The position numbers and the translations under genes were made by a program. Of a DNA stretch of 33,020 bases, positions 1 through 8,266 are shown in pieces; position 1 is the first letter of the stretch, and each line of letters opens with the position of its first letter. The notes beneath the pieces were generated by a model. It did no database searches, had not been told where the DNA came from, and was given only the letters and a program-made list of their open reading frames with translations. Origin of the DNA: Clostridia bacterium (GTDB lineage Bacteria > Bacillota > Clostridia > Oscillospirales > CAG-272); assembly GCA_017507985.1 (NCBI GenBank), contig JAFVZV010000058.1, positions 1 to 33,020 on the forward strand, given 5' to 3'.

Positions 1-18
1 ACGGGAGTTGTTGATTTT

Positions 19-48
19 ATTATACACTATACTTATCGTACCTGTCAA
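19..48 (-). promoter_or_regulatory. sigma-A promoter reading leftwards out of the window
   Basis: On the minus strand there is a perfect -35 TTGACA (43-48), an 18-base spacer and a perfect -10 TATAAT (19-24). It points away from the aminotransferase operon, so it should drive a gene lying to the left of the window. No start codon for that gene is visible here. Confidence 0.75.
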
Positions 49-52
49 GAAA

Positions 53-98
53 AATTGACGCGGGATAAGAAAAAGAATTGACGCGGGATAAGAAAAAG
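53..98. repeat. perfect 23-base tandem duplication
   Basis: Two head-to-tail identical 23-base copies (53-75 and 76-98), each starting AATTGACG and ending AAAAAG. They lie between the terminator of the leftward operon and the promoter at 19-48, and the second copy runs into the terminator stem. It may be a simple slippage duplication or a duplicated binding site; the sequence alone does not decide. Confidence 0.85.
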
Positions 99-120
99 AG
101 GAGCCGACAGACTCCTCTTT
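88..120 (-). terminator. intrinsic terminator of the aryl-acid operon
   Basis: A perfect 9-bp stem (AAAGAGGAG at 95-103 with CTCCTCTTT at 112-120) has an 8-base loop. Read on the minus strand it is followed by a T-rich tract (88-97). It lies nine bases past the aminotransferase stop codon and ends the seven-gene operon. Confidence 0.85.
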
Positions 121-128
121 GATATTGA

Positions 129-1319
129 TTATTTCAGCGCCTCGCCGAATACGACGCCAAGGCGGCGAATGCCCTCGACGATCTTCTCGTCCGACATGGT
201 GGAATAGTTCAGTCGCAGCGTTGAGGTGGGCTGATCCATGTCGACCATAAAGGTGTTGCCGGGGACGTAGACGACCTTTTGCTCAATTGCTTTTTTTGAT
301 AGGGCAAAGGTATCAAGGCCGTGGCCGAGATCGCACCAAATGAACAGACCGCCGCCCGGACGGGTGTAGATGACGTCGGAAGGAAAGTACTGTTCCATTG
401 CGTCCAGCATGGTCTTGCACTTGTGCGCGTAATTTTCGCGCATCTTGAGAATGAGTGCGTCCAGATCATAGCGCTTCATATATTCGGTTGCCAATAGCTG
501 GGGCAGCATGGGCGTGTGAACGTCCGAGACCTGCTTGGCAATGACCATCTTCTGAATGATGGGGCGGGGAGCGCACATAAAGCCAAGACGCAAGCCGGGA
601 GCCAAAATCTTGGAGAAAGATCCGCTGTACATGACGATGCCATCGGTGTCCATCGACTTGATGGTAGGGGTCTTGACACCGTTAAAGGTCAGCTCGCCAT
701 AAGGGTTGTCTTCCAGAATGAGAACGCCGTTTTTCTTGGCGATTTCGTAGAGCTTTTTGCGCTTCTCAATGCTCATGGTCACGCCCATGGGGTTCTGGAA
801 GGTCGGGATGGTATAGATGAAGCGAACGTTATTGTTTTCGGCCAATGCTCTTTCCAGCGCGTCGAGGTCCATGCCGTCATTCTGCACGGGAACGCCCACC
901 AGATGGGCACCGTAGGAACGGAAGGCGTTGGTCGCGCCGATGAAGCTGGGCAGCTCAACGATGACGGTGTCGCCTTCGTTGACCAGACACTTGGTCGCCA
1001 GCTCGATGCCTTGCTGACCGCCAGAAACAACGATCAGATCGTCATTCTCGGTGCCGATGTTCTCCACGCGTGCAAGACGCTCGCGGATGGCCTGGCGCAA
1101 AGGCATATAACCCTCGGTGATGCCGTACTGCAACGCGGTGACGGGCTGCTCGCGCAAAATCTCAGCCGCGATGTCAGACAGCGCCTCATTTGGAAACAGC
1201 TCGGGGTTGGGGTTACCGCCCGCCAACGAGATGACGGCAGGATCAGCGGCGTATTTAAAGATTTCACGAATAGCCGAGCCGCGCAACGCGCTCATGCGGT
1301 TGGAAATGGTGTAGTCCAT
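129..1319 (-). CDS. PLP-dependent aminotransferase, LysN/ARO8-like (class I/II)
   Basis: This 396-residue protein is a fold-type I aminotransferase, close to the 2-aminoadipate / aromatic aminotransferase group. Visible PLP features are Asn176 (in FQNPMG), Asp204 with Tyr207 (EDNPYGE), the Schiff-base lysine Lys237 (SGSFSKILAPG) and the carboxylate-binding Arg369 (TLRLNYS). The N-terminus goes straight into the catalytic domain with no GntR DNA-binding part, so it is an enzyme and not a MocR regulator. It is the last gene of the leftward operon, 12 bases after the ACT protein. Beside indolepyruvate oxidoreductase and phenylacetate-CoA ligase genes, the likely substrates are aromatic amino acids, converted to arylpyruvates in the cytoplasm. 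Branched-chain or 2-aminoadipate specificity cannot be excluded. Stop TAA. Confidence 0.9.
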   Translation of the reverse strand: MDYTISNRMSALRGSAIREIFKYAADPAVISLAGGNPNPELFPNEALSDIAAEILREQPVTALQYGITEGYMPLRQAIRERLARVENIGTENDDLIVVSGGQQGIELATKCLVNEGDTVIVELPSFIGATNAFRSYGAHLVGVPVQNDGMDLDALERALAENNNVRFIYTIPTFQNPMGVTMSIEKRKKLYEIAKKNGVLILEDNPYGELTFNGVKTPTIKSMDTDGIVMYSGSFSKILAPGLRLGFMCAPRPIIQKMVIAKQVSDVHTPMLPQLLATEYMKRYDLDALILKMRENYAHKCKTMLDAMEQYFPSDVIYTRPGGGLFIWCDLGHGLDTFALSKKAIEQKVVYVPGNTFMVDMDQPTSTLRLNYSTMSDEKIVEGIRRLGVVFGEALK

Positions 1320-1331
1320 AACGATCGCTCC

Positions 1332-1766
1332 TTACAGTCTGTAAACGTCTGCGGGATTGATGTCACCGTAGCCGCCGCGATGCAGAATCTCCTCGGCAAG
1401 CTCAATGTCATCTGTGCGAACAACCATAAGTGCCTTGCCGCTTTGACGTCCTACGCAGGCATACATGTATTCAATGTTCAGTCCTGCCTCGGAAAGCAGG
1501 TGGAGGATACCTACAGCACCGCCGGGGGCGTCATTCATGGCAATAGCCAGCACCTCGCTGATACGAACGACGATGCCCTCATTCATCAACACCTCACGGG
1601 CGCGATCGGGCTGGTCAACGATCAAACGAAGAATACCGAACTCGGCGGTATCGGCCACAGTCAAGGCGCTGAGATTGATACCCTCCTTGGCCAGAATATC
1701 GGTGGCGGCACAAAGGCGGCCGGGTTTATTTTCAATAAAGACAGAAAGCTGTCTGACAGTCATCAT
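1332..1766 (-). CDS. tandem ACT-domain protein
   Basis: A 144-residue cytoplasmic protein made of two ACT folds and no enzyme domain. The first ACT starts at MTVRQLSVFIENKPGRL and the second follows a GGAVGILHLLSEAGLNIEY stretch near residues 83-101. ACT domains bind small ligands, typically amino acids, and stand-alone ACT proteins of this kind commonly sit beside PaaK and Ior genes. Inference: it senses an aromatic amino acid or aryl acid and acts on a partner enzyme of the operon. Two adjacent ATGs are possible (1766 and 1763); the AAAGGAG ribosome binding site is well placed for the first. It lies 23 bases after paaK and 12 before the aminotransferase gene. Confidence 0.85.
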   Translation of the reverse strand: MMTVRQLSVFIENKPGRLCAATDILAKEGINLSALTVADTAEFGILRLIVDQPDRAREVLMNEGIVVRISEVLAIAMNDAPGGAVGILHLLSEAGLNIEYMYACVGRQSGKALMVVRTDDIELAEEILHRGGYGDINPADVYRL

Positions 1767-1789
1767 AATCGTAATCTCCTTTCGCTTGA

Positions 1790-3100
1790 TCAGATCTTGC
1801 CCTTGCGGTTGTCAATGACGCGCTTGGCCTTGCCCTCGGAGCGGACGATGGACTTGGGGTTGACCAGGTGAACCTTAGCACCGATGCCCAGCATAGAGCG
1901 CAGACCCTCGGTAATGGTGCGTTCCATCTTTTCGATCGACTTGACATCGTCGGTAAAGAAAGCCTCGCTCATTTCGACATTGACATCGAAGGTGTCGTTA
2001 TTATTTACGCGGTCAACGATAATTTGATAGTTGGGGGTAATGGCATCGCCGTATACCTTGAGCAATACCTCTTCAATCTGGGAGGGGAAGACGTTGACAC
2101 CGCGGATGATAAGCATATCATCGGTACGGCCGTTGGGCTTGCGCATACGGATATGAGTTCTGCCGCAAGCGCATTTTTCGTCGGTCAGCGAGCAAATGTC
2201 GCGAGTACGGTAACGGATAAGAGGGAAGCCCTCCTTGGTGATGGTGGTGAATACCAGCTCACCCGACGCGCCCATGGGAAGCACCTCGCCCGTATCGGGA
2301 TCAATGATCTCGGGAATGAAATGATCCTCCCAAACGTGCATACCGCACTGATATTCGCACTCGCCGGAAACACCGGGACCGAGGATTTCGGATAAACCGT
2401 AAATGTCATAGGCTTTGACGCCCAGCGCCTCTTCGATCTTGAGTCGCATATCCTCCGACCAGGGCTCGGCACCGAGAATGGCAACCTTGAGACTTAGCTG
2501 ATCCTTGACGCCCATACGTTGAACCTCCTCGCCCAGATACATGGCGTAAGAGGGAGTGCAGCAGAGGGCGGTCGAGCCAAAGTCAATCATGGTCTGGATC
2601 TGGAGAGCGGTGTTACCCGATGAGGTGGGGATGACGGTCGCGCCGATACGTTCCGCACCGCCGTGAGCACCAAGACCGCCAGTAAACAATCCATAGCCGT
2701 AGGAAACCTGAACGAAATCCTTTTCGTCCAGTCCCAGACCGTTCATCATGCGTGCAACGCACTCGGACCAAATGTCCAGATCGTTTTGCGTATAGCCGAC
2801 AACAATTCGTTTGCCTGTCGTACCCGACGAGGCATGAACGCGGACGATCTTGTCCAGCGGCTCGGCGAACAGTCCGTAGGGGTAATAATCGCGCAGGTCA
2901 CTTTTGTAAGAGAAAGGGAGCAGATGCAGGTCGTCAACACCGTGAATATCCTCGGGTTTGAGTCCTTTTTCGTCCATGCGCTTGCGGAAGCACTCAACGC
3001 GCTCGTACATACGCTTGACCTGAGCGACAAGACGCTCATTCTGCAGCTTTTTGATTTGATCTCGAGGCATACACTCGATCTCGGGAGTTCTGATAGCCAT
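1790..3100 (-). CDS. paaK: phenylacetate-CoA ligase (AMP-forming)
   Basis: A 436-residue adenylate-forming enzyme of the PaaK type, which joins phenylacetate (or indoleacetate) and CoA using ATP and releases AMP and PPi. The nucleotide-binding loop (VHASSGTTGKRI) and the adenylation motif (YGLSEILGPGVS) are present, followed by the GELVFTT and RYRTRD segments and the C-terminal domain (RGVNVFPSQIEE). The length is normal for PaaK. Linked to iorAB, the enzyme most simply couples to arylacetyl-CoA: either it recovers ATP by releasing arylacetate in amino acid fermentation, or it activates arylacetates for reductive carboxylation. The start at 3100 has an AAAGGA site. The specific aryl substrate is not readable from sequence. 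Confidence 0.92.
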   Translation of the reverse strand: MAIRTPEIECMPRDQIKKLQNERLVAQVKRMYERVECFRKRMDEKGLKPEDIHGVDDLHLLPFSYKSDLRDYYPYGLFAEPLDKIVRVHASSGTTGKRIVVGYTQNDLDIWSECVARMMNGLGLDEKDFVQVSYGYGLFTGGLGAHGGAERIGATVIPTSSGNTALQIQTMIDFGSTALCCTPSYAMYLGEEVQRMGVKDQLSLKVAILGAEPWSEDMRLKIEEALGVKAYDIYGLSEILGPGVSGECEYQCGMHVWEDHFIPEIIDPDTGEVLPMGASGELVFTTITKEGFPLIRYRTRDICSLTDEKCACGRTHIRMRKPNGRTDDMLIIRGVNVFPSQIEEVLLKVYGDAITPNYQIIVDRVNNNDTFDVNVEMSEAFFTDDVKSIEKMERTITEGLRSMLGIGAKVHLVNPKSIVRSEGKAKRVIDNRKGKI

Positions 3101-3138
3101 GACTTTTTCCTTTCGGCTTGCTTTAGAATTTAAAATAA

Positions 3139-3840
3139 TTATTTGGTTGCCTTTGCAGGCGCTTTTTTACGGAAATTGAGAATGATACCCAGTGCGACGG
3201 ACAGAAGTGCTGCCAGCATGACCTGATACTCGGAGGGGAGCAGGAAGGTCAGCGTGTGTGCGGGAATCCAAAAGATGGGAACGGTCTTGAACAGGGTAAA
3301 GGAAACGAAGCGCTTCCAATCAACTGCGTCGATGACCTGACCTAACTTGATGCCCTTGCCGTTTTGCGCACGCAGGGCAAGATAGGTGTCGGAGCATTTG
3401 TGGACGGCCATAAAGGTCGGTCCAAAGGTCAGATTCATGGTTGCAGCCGTGGCAAAGGCGCGGATGAGCTTGTAGCCCAAGCCGGTAGTCTCCAGATTGC
3501 CGCCGGGCAAAAGACCTGCGGCCATCATAGCACCCGAGCCGAGAAAGTAGATCTTCATCATGTAGGTGATCCATACACCGATCAGACCCCAAATGACAAT
3601 GCGTGCGATGAGATAGGCGGGCTTTGCGAACTTGCCCGATGCCATTTTGATGGCGATCAGCTCGCCCGCTGTAGCAAGCAGAGCGAATTTGATAAAGCCC
3701 ATGATATACAGGTGCTCGGCCGACAGCGTTTCAAACACACCGCGTGTGGCGGGGATGATCAAAACGGCGGCAAAAACGGCGAACACGCAAATGATAAAGG
3801 CGAGCATCGCACCGCCGTGCGTTTTTTTGTTTTCCGACAT
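3139..3840 (-). CDS. small multi-pass membrane protein of the aryl-acid operon, function unknown
   Basis: A 233-residue protein with about five to six hydrophobic segments (near residues 12-32, 44-62, 75-97, 125-140, 185-205 and 208-226) and a Lys-rich C-terminal tail. I place the start at MSENKKTHGG (3840) because GAGGAGG lies directly upstream; an ATG 20 codons further upstream lacks this. I do not recognise an enzyme motif. The C-terminal part (FKTVPIFWIPAHTLTFLLP followed by a hydrophobic segment) is faintly like the Mpv17/PMP22 signature, which I regard as weak. Its place inside the operon, between iorB and paaK, suggests a role in moving or sensing aryl acids or related 2-oxo acids at the membrane; that is inference only. 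Stop TAA. Confidence 0.7.
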   Translation of the reverse strand: MSENKKTHGGAMLAFIICVFAVFAAVLIIPATRGVFETLSAEHLYIMGFIKFALLATAGELIAIKMASGKFAKPAYLIARIVIWGLIGVWITYMMKIYFLGSGAMMAAGLLPGGNLETTGLGYKLIRAFATAATMNLTFGPTFMAVHKCSDTYLALRAQNGKGIKLGQVIDAVDWKRFVSFTLFKTVPIFWIPAHTLTFLLPSEYQVMLAALLSVALGIILNFRKKAPAKATK

Positions 3841-3850
3841 GATAGCCTCC

Positions 3851-4429
3851 TCAGCTTTGGTGATGATAGCCAAGATCAAACGCCTTGAGGTTGATCTCAA
3901 GAAATTTTGGCGGAACGGTGGTTTTTACGGTTTCGATCCAGCTTTCGTAAGGAATGGACGTACTCTTTGCCATCAAGCCTATGAGAACGACATTGACGGC
4001 TTTGATGCTACCTGCCTGTTTGGCAAGAGCCAAGGCATCGACGGCGGTCAGATCGACTGCGGCATCGAGCTTGCCGAGAATGTCGGCAGGGTAGTCAGCC
4101 GCGCCCGTAATGACAGGCATAGGATTGATTTGCTGATCGTTGACAATGAGGCGACCGCCTGTTTTGAGATAGGGCAGGGCGCGGTAGGCTTCAAGCAGCT
4201 CGAATGCGAGAATAATGTCAGCTTCGCCTTGATCGATGATGGGCGAATGGACTTTTTCGCCGTATTTGACGTATGTGACGACGCTTCCGCCGCGTTGGCT
4301 CATGCCGTGGACCTCGGACACCTTAACGTCGTAACCTTCGCGAATGACTGCGTTGCCTAGAATTCGGCTGGCAAGCAGCGTGCCCTGACCGCCCACACCG
4401 ACAATCATAATATTAGTAGTGTTGCTCAT
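3851..4429 (-). CDS. iorB: indolepyruvate:ferredoxin oxidoreductase, beta subunit
   Basis: A 192-residue protein with the gamma-domain fold of 2-oxoacid:ferredoxin oxidoreductases. It opens with a Gly-rich nucleotide-binding-like loop (MIVGVGGQGTLLASRIL), then the typical EVHGMSQRGGSV motif, where CoA and the partner subunit are contacted in this family. With IorA it oxidatively decarboxylates arylpyruvates (indole-, phenyl-, hydroxyphenylpyruvate) to aryl-acetyl-CoA, CO2 and reduced ferredoxin. The start MSNTTN at 4429 is chosen because AAAGGAG sits seven bases upstream; the longer open frame to 4495 overlaps iorA and lacks homology. It follows iorA by 13 bases, so translation is probably coupled. 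Stop TGA. Confidence 0.93.
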   Translation of the reverse strand: MSNTTNIMIVGVGGQGTLLASRILGNAVIREGYDVKVSEVHGMSQRGGSVVTYVKYGEKVHSPIIDQGEADIILAFELLEAYRALPYLKTGGRLIVNDQQINPMPVITGAADYPADILGKLDAAVDLTAVDALALAKQAGSIKAVNVVLIGLMAKSTSIPYESWIETVKTTVPPKFLEINLKAFDLGYHHQS

Positions 4430-4442
4430 GGTCGTACTCCTT

Positions 4443-6188
4443 TCAATCGACTTTGACGATGGCACCGAAGGGGCAAACGCCAACGCAAAGACCACAGCCG
4501 TTACATTGCGTTGCGTCGATGCGGACGGTGCCCGTCTCTTTGTCTACGCTGATGGCGGGACAGCCCAGCTTCATACAAAGCTTGCACTTGCGGCAAGCCT
4601 CGGTGATCTCGCAATGACCCTCGTACTTGACCGATTTAAGCAGAGCGCACGGGCGCTGCGCGATGATCACAGAAACCTCGTCGCGCGCTGTTTCCTCGCG
4701 GACAACAGCCTCAAACGCCTTGATGTCAAAGGGATCGCACACACACACGTGCTCGACGCCGAGTGCACGGCAGAGCTGAATGAGATCGACCTGCTTGGTT
4801 GCCTCGCCGCGAATGGTTTTACCTGTGGTGGGATTGTCCTGATGTCCCGTCATACCTGTGATGGAGTTGTCGAGAATGATAACGGTATTAGCGCCCTTGT
4901 TGTAAACGATATCGACAAGTCCCGTCATGCCCGAGTGCATAAAGGTCGAGTCGCCGATGACAGATACCAGCTTTTTGTTAAATTCAGTACCTTGCACCTT
5001 GGCCATGCCGTGTGCTGCGCTGATGGAGGCACCCATGCAGATGGTCGTGTCGACAGAGGTCAGCGGGGCAACCGCGCCCAACGTGTAGCAGCCGATATCG
5101 CCCGACACGGTCAATCCCAGCTTTTTGAGCACGTAGAAGGTTCCTCTGTGGGGACAGCCGGGGCAGAGCACGGGAGGACGGTTGGGAATGGCCTCCGCGG
5201 GAGTGGTATGGGCGGGAGCGTCCTGACCCAGCACCGCTTTCGCGATCATCGCAGGGGTGTATTCGCCCAGCAGGGTGAACAGCTCCTTGCCGCAGACATC
5301 AAGTCCCATGGCGCGGCATTCGTTTTCAATGAAGGGATCGAGCTCCTCTATGACATATACCTTCTCACAGCTTGCCACAAAATCGCGGATGAGCGTTTCA
5401 GACAGTGGCCAAACCATGCCCAATTTGAGATAGTTGACTTTGTCACCCAGCGCTTCCTTGGCGTATTCATAAGCAATACCTGCGGTGATGACACCGATCT
5501 TAGCACCGTTATCCTCGCGGATATTGAGAGGAGAGGTTGCGGCGTATTCCATTAGCTTGCGTGTGCGCTCCTCGACCAGCACGTGGCGGCCGCGTGCCAT
5601 GGCAGGCATCATGACGTGCTTGGGAATGTTCTTTTCATACGCCTTGACGGAGCGATTATCGCGCTCACCAATCTCAACCAAGCTCTGCGAGTGGGATACA
5701 CGGGTGGAGAGGCGGACAAACACGGGCGTATCAAACTGTTCGCTCAAATCGAACGCCAGCTTGGTATAGTTCAAACATTCGGATGAATCAGCGGGCTCCA
5801 GCATGGGCATTTTAGCCGCGCGCGCATAGTGACGGGAGTCCTGCTCGTTTTGGGAGGAGTGCATGCCCGGATCGTCCGCAACGCAGAAGACCGCACCACC
5901 GCTCACGCCAATATAGCTGTCGGTGAAAATAGCATCGGCCATGACGTTCAGACCTACGTGCTTACAGCAGCTCATAGCGCGCCCGCCCGCGATGGCGGCA
6001 CCGACAACAGCCTCGGCCGCGACTTTTTCGTTGGGGGCCCATTCGACGAACACCTCATCGGCTGGGTAGGTGGCCATGCATTCGGTAATTTCGGTGCTGG
6101 GGGTGCCGGGGTAAGAGGAAACGAAATGCACGCCTGCTTCATACGCGCCTTGCGCGACGGCGGCATTTCCAAGTAACAGTTTTTTCAT
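4443..6188 (-). CDS. iorA: indolepyruvate:ferredoxin oxidoreductase, alpha subunit
   Basis: A 581-residue catalytic subunit, about the usual length. The N-terminal pyrimidine-binding domain starts at MKKLLLGNAAVAQGAYEAG. The TPP-binding core holds GDIGCYTLGAVAPL, GASISAAHG and VIGDSTFMHSGMTGL, with the DNSITGMTGHQ segment after it. The last 50 residues form a ferredoxin-like domain with two 4Fe-4S sets: Cys532, 535, 538 and 543, and Cys562, 565, 568 and 572. With IorB it converts arylpyruvate plus CoA to arylacetyl-CoA while reducing ferredoxin, in the cytoplasm of an anaerobe. All cluster ligands and TPP residues I looked for are present, so it should be active. It lies 29 bases after the acyl-CoA synthetase gene. 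The AAAGGA site is rather far (about 13 bases) from the ATG. Confidence 0.95.
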   Translation of the reverse strand: MKKLLLGNAAVAQGAYEAGVHFVSSYPGTPSTEITECMATYPADEVFVEWAPNEKVAAEAVVGAAIAGGRAMSCCKHVGLNVMADAIFTDSYIGVSGGAVFCVADDPGMHSSQNEQDSRHYARAAKMPMLEPADSSECLNYTKLAFDLSEQFDTPVFVRLSTRVSHSQSLVEIGERDNRSVKAYEKNIPKHVMMPAMARGRHVLVEERTRKLMEYAATSPLNIREDNGAKIGVITAGIAYEYAKEALGDKVNYLKLGMVWPLSETLIRDFVASCEKVYVIEELDPFIENECRAMGLDVCGKELFTLLGEYTPAMIAKAVLGQDAPAHTTPAEAIPNRPPVLCPGCPHRGTFYVLKKLGLTVSGDIGCYTLGAVAPLTSVDTTICMGASISAAHGMAKVQGTEFNKKLVSVIGDSTFMHSGMTGLVDIVYNKGANTVIILDNSITGMTGHQDNPTTGKTIRGEATKQVDLIQLCRALGVEHVCVCDPFDIKAFEAVVREETARDEVSVIIAQRPCALLKSVKYEGHCEITEACRKCKLCMKLGCPAISVDKETGTVRIDATQCNGCGLCVGVCPFGAIVKVD

Positions 6189-6217
6189 AGTGTATGTAAG
6201 TTCCTTTCGGTAGGGAA

Positions 6218-7852
6218 TTATTGTTCCAGCTGTTGAGCGACCAGACTGTCGCCGCAGTAGATTTCACGTAGTTTTGGCTTTTCAATCTTGCCAGTGGGAT
6301 TGCGGGGGACATCGGCGAAAATGACCTTGCGCGGTCGCTTGTAGCGAGGGAGTGCGGCACAGAAATCGTTGACCTCGTCCTCGGTCAGTGTGTATTCGGG
6401 CTTGACTTCAATAATGGCGGCTGCGATCTCGCCAAGACGAGCGTGGGGAAGGCCGATGACGGCAACGTCCTTGACAGCCTCGTGGCGACGGATGTGGTTT
6501 TCGATCTGTACGGGGTACAGGTTTTCGCCGCCAGTGATAATGACGTCCTTTTTGCGGTCGACCAGCCAGATGAATCCATCGGCGTCTTCCATGGCCATAT
6601 CACCCGTGAATAGCCAATCGCCCTTGAGCACCTCGTCGGTCGATTTATCGTCCTTGTAATAGCACTTCATGACGCCGGGACCCTTGACGCAAAGCTCGCC
6701 GACCTCGCCTCGCGGAACGGTTCGACCGTTTTCATCCACGATGCGCACCTGCCACAAATATCCTGCCTGACCGATCGCACCGACCTTGTCGATATGATCA
6801 AGCCCGAGGTGAACACAGCCCGGACCGATCGATTCGGACAGACCGTAGTTGGTGTCATACTTATGATGCGGAAATACGTTTAGCCAGCGGCGGATGAGAG
6901 ACGGGGGGACGGGCTGTGCGCCGATATGCATCAGGCGCCATTGATCCAACTCGTAGTTTTGAAGCACAAGATCGCCGCGGTCGATGCTGTCCAGAATATC
7001 CTGTGCCCATGGCACGAGTAGCCAAACAATGGTGCATTTTTCTTCGGACACGGCGCGGAAGATCCATTCGGGCTTGGTGCCCTTGAGCAATACAGCTCGT
7101 CCACCTACAAGGAAGGAACCGAACCAGTGCATTTTAGCTCCCGTGTGATACAGGGGAGGAATGCAGAGGAATACGTCATCGTGTGTCTGTCCGTGATGAT
7201 TTTGCTCGGTGCGGGCGGCGTGCATTAAGGCGCGGTGTGAGTGCAGAATAGCCTTGGGAAAGCCCGTCGTACCTGAGGAGAAATAGATGGCGGCATTGTC
7301 TTCTTCCGTGATGACGAAGCCGGGGGCTTCATTCGAGCAATAGCGGATCATGCCGTCGTAGCTGTCCGCAAAGGAAGGACAATCCTCACCAACGTAGAAC
7401 ATATGAGCCACGTTGGGCAAGCGATCGCAAATTTGCTCAACACGACCGATAAACTCGGGACCAAAGACCAACATAGAGCAATCCGCCTTATCCAGACAGT
7501 ATTTGATCTCCTCAGCCGTATAGCGATAATTGAGCGGAACGACAACAGCCCCCGCCTTGAGAATGCCGAAATAAATGGGCAGCCACTCAATGGAGTTCAT
7601 CAACAGTATGGCGATCTTATCGCCCTTTTTGCAGCCGCGGGTGAGCAGGAGATTGGCAAAGCGATTGGCTTTCTGCTCAAAATCCGTCCATGTGATCTCG
7701 CGACGGAATGGCTCGCCCGGCTCGGGCTGAATAAGAGCATAGTCTCGCCAAGTAATGCGACTGGACTGCTCAAATTGAGGATTAATTTCAACCAGAGCGG
7801 TCTCCTTGGGATATTGAATGGCATTTTGTTCCAAAACATCGATAATGGTCAT
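6218..7852 (-). CDS. AMP-forming acyl-CoA synthetase / class I adenylate-forming enzyme
   Basis: A 544-residue adenylate-forming ligase and the first gene of the aryl-acid operon. The P-loop-like motif (YFSSGTTGFPKAILHSH), the YGLSESIGPG motif, the hinge (WLFTGDMAMEDADGFIWLVDRKKD) and the C-terminal catalytic lysine region (NPTGKIEKPKLRE) are all present. It is of the fatty/aryl acid:CoA ligase kind and not the shorter PaaK kind, so the operon has two different CoA ligases. The substrate cannot be told from sequence; the neighbours favour an aryl, arylpropionic or branched short-chain acid. The start MTIIDVLEQ at 7852 is preferred because AAGGAGG is correctly placed; the frame stays open 23 codons further into the leader but has no ribosome binding site there. 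Confidence 0.9.
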   Translation of the reverse strand: MTIIDVLEQNAIQYPKETALVEINPQFEQSSRITWRDYALIQPEPGEPFRREITWTDFEQKANRFANLLLTRGCKKGDKIAILLMNSIEWLPIYFGILKAGAVVVPLNYRYTAEEIKYCLDKADCSMLVFGPEFIGRVEQICDRLPNVAHMFYVGEDCPSFADSYDGMIRYCSNEAPGFVITEEDNAAIYFSSGTTGFPKAILHSHRALMHAARTEQNHHGQTHDDVFLCIPPLYHTGAKMHWFGSFLVGGRAVLLKGTKPEWIFRAVSEEKCTIVWLLVPWAQDILDSIDRGDLVLQNYELDQWRLMHIGAQPVPPSLIRRWLNVFPHHKYDTNYGLSESIGPGCVHLGLDHIDKVGAIGQAGYLWQVRIVDENGRTVPRGEVGELCVKGPGVMKCYYKDDKSTDEVLKGDWLFTGDMAMEDADGFIWLVDRKKDVIITGGENLYPVQIENHIRRHEAVKDVAVIGLPHARLGEIAAAIIEVKPEYTLTEDEVNDFCAALPRYKRPRKVIFADVPRNPTGKIEKPKLREIYCGDSLVAQQLEQ

Positions 7853-7976
7853 AAGTTCCTCCTTGAAAGCAACATAAAAAGCCCCCTGCGGTTGGCAGAG
7901 AGCATGAATGACTACCTTCATTGTTCGGACAACGCGATACCGCAGCCTATTTACGCGCGCCCGCTAAAAAAAAATA
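7853..7976 (-). promoter_or_regulatory. operon leader with attenuator-like terminator hairpin
   Basis: The roughly 124-base leader of the minus-strand operon holds a 9-bp stem (GCTCTCTGC at 7903-7895 with GCAGGGGGC at 7889-7881, two G-U pairs, loop CAACC) followed at once by TTTTT (7880-7876), about ten bases before the Shine-Dalgarno. An upstream CTGCGGT (7945-7939) is complementary to ACCGCAG (7892-7886), which spans the loop and 3' arm, so the two pairings exclude one another. A small hairpin (TTGT/ACAA, 7932-7921) lies between. This layout is that of a transcription attenuator or riboswitch; I do not recognise a known class, and there is no T-box core. Confidence 0.5.
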
Positions 7977-7982
7977 TGTAAT

Positions 7983-8011
7983 ATTATATCATATATAAGA
8001 ATATGTGTCAA
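7983..8011 (-). promoter_or_regulatory. sigma-A promoter of the aryl-acid operon
   Basis: On the minus strand a perfect TTGACA (8006-8011), a 17-base A/T-rich spacer and a perfect TATAAT (7983-7988). It is divergent from the promoter at 8150. The stretch 8012-8149 between the two is A/T-rich and I see nothing else in it. Confidence 0.85.
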
Positions 8012-8149
8012 TTGTCATAAAATACAATTTTCGAGCATGTATTTTAGGGAAATTGAACGGCAAGATTTTTTGGCGATAAGAAAAAAAGCATTTTTGTCTT
8101 TTGAAACATAAACAAATGTGCGAGTTCGCAAGGAAAATTGTTTTTTTTC

Positions 8150-8178
8150 TTGACAACATTCTTTTTTTATGGTAAAAT
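8150..8178 (+). promoter_or_regulatory. sigma-A promoter of the D,D-carboxypeptidase gene
   Basis: TTGACA (8150-8155), a 17-base spacer and TAAAAT (8173-8178), giving a leader of roughly 80 bases before the gene. Confidence 0.8.
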
Positions 8179-8266
8179 AAAGCATCTATGGGCGGACTAC
8201 ACCCATTTTTAGTCGAATTTTTGTTTTCGCGCCAACTATGTGTGTGAACTTTGATAGAAAGGATTT

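Noticed and set aside
516..1871. A 451-codon plus-strand frame across the aminotransferase, ACT and paaK genes
   Set aside because: It runs across three well-supported minus-strand genes and has no recognisable protein features.
7853..7921. A 23-residue N-terminal extension, or leader peptide, of the acyl-CoA synthetase
   Set aside because: There is no ribosome site before the ATG at 7921, the terminator hairpin lies inside it, and AAGGAGG sits correctly before the ATG at 7852.
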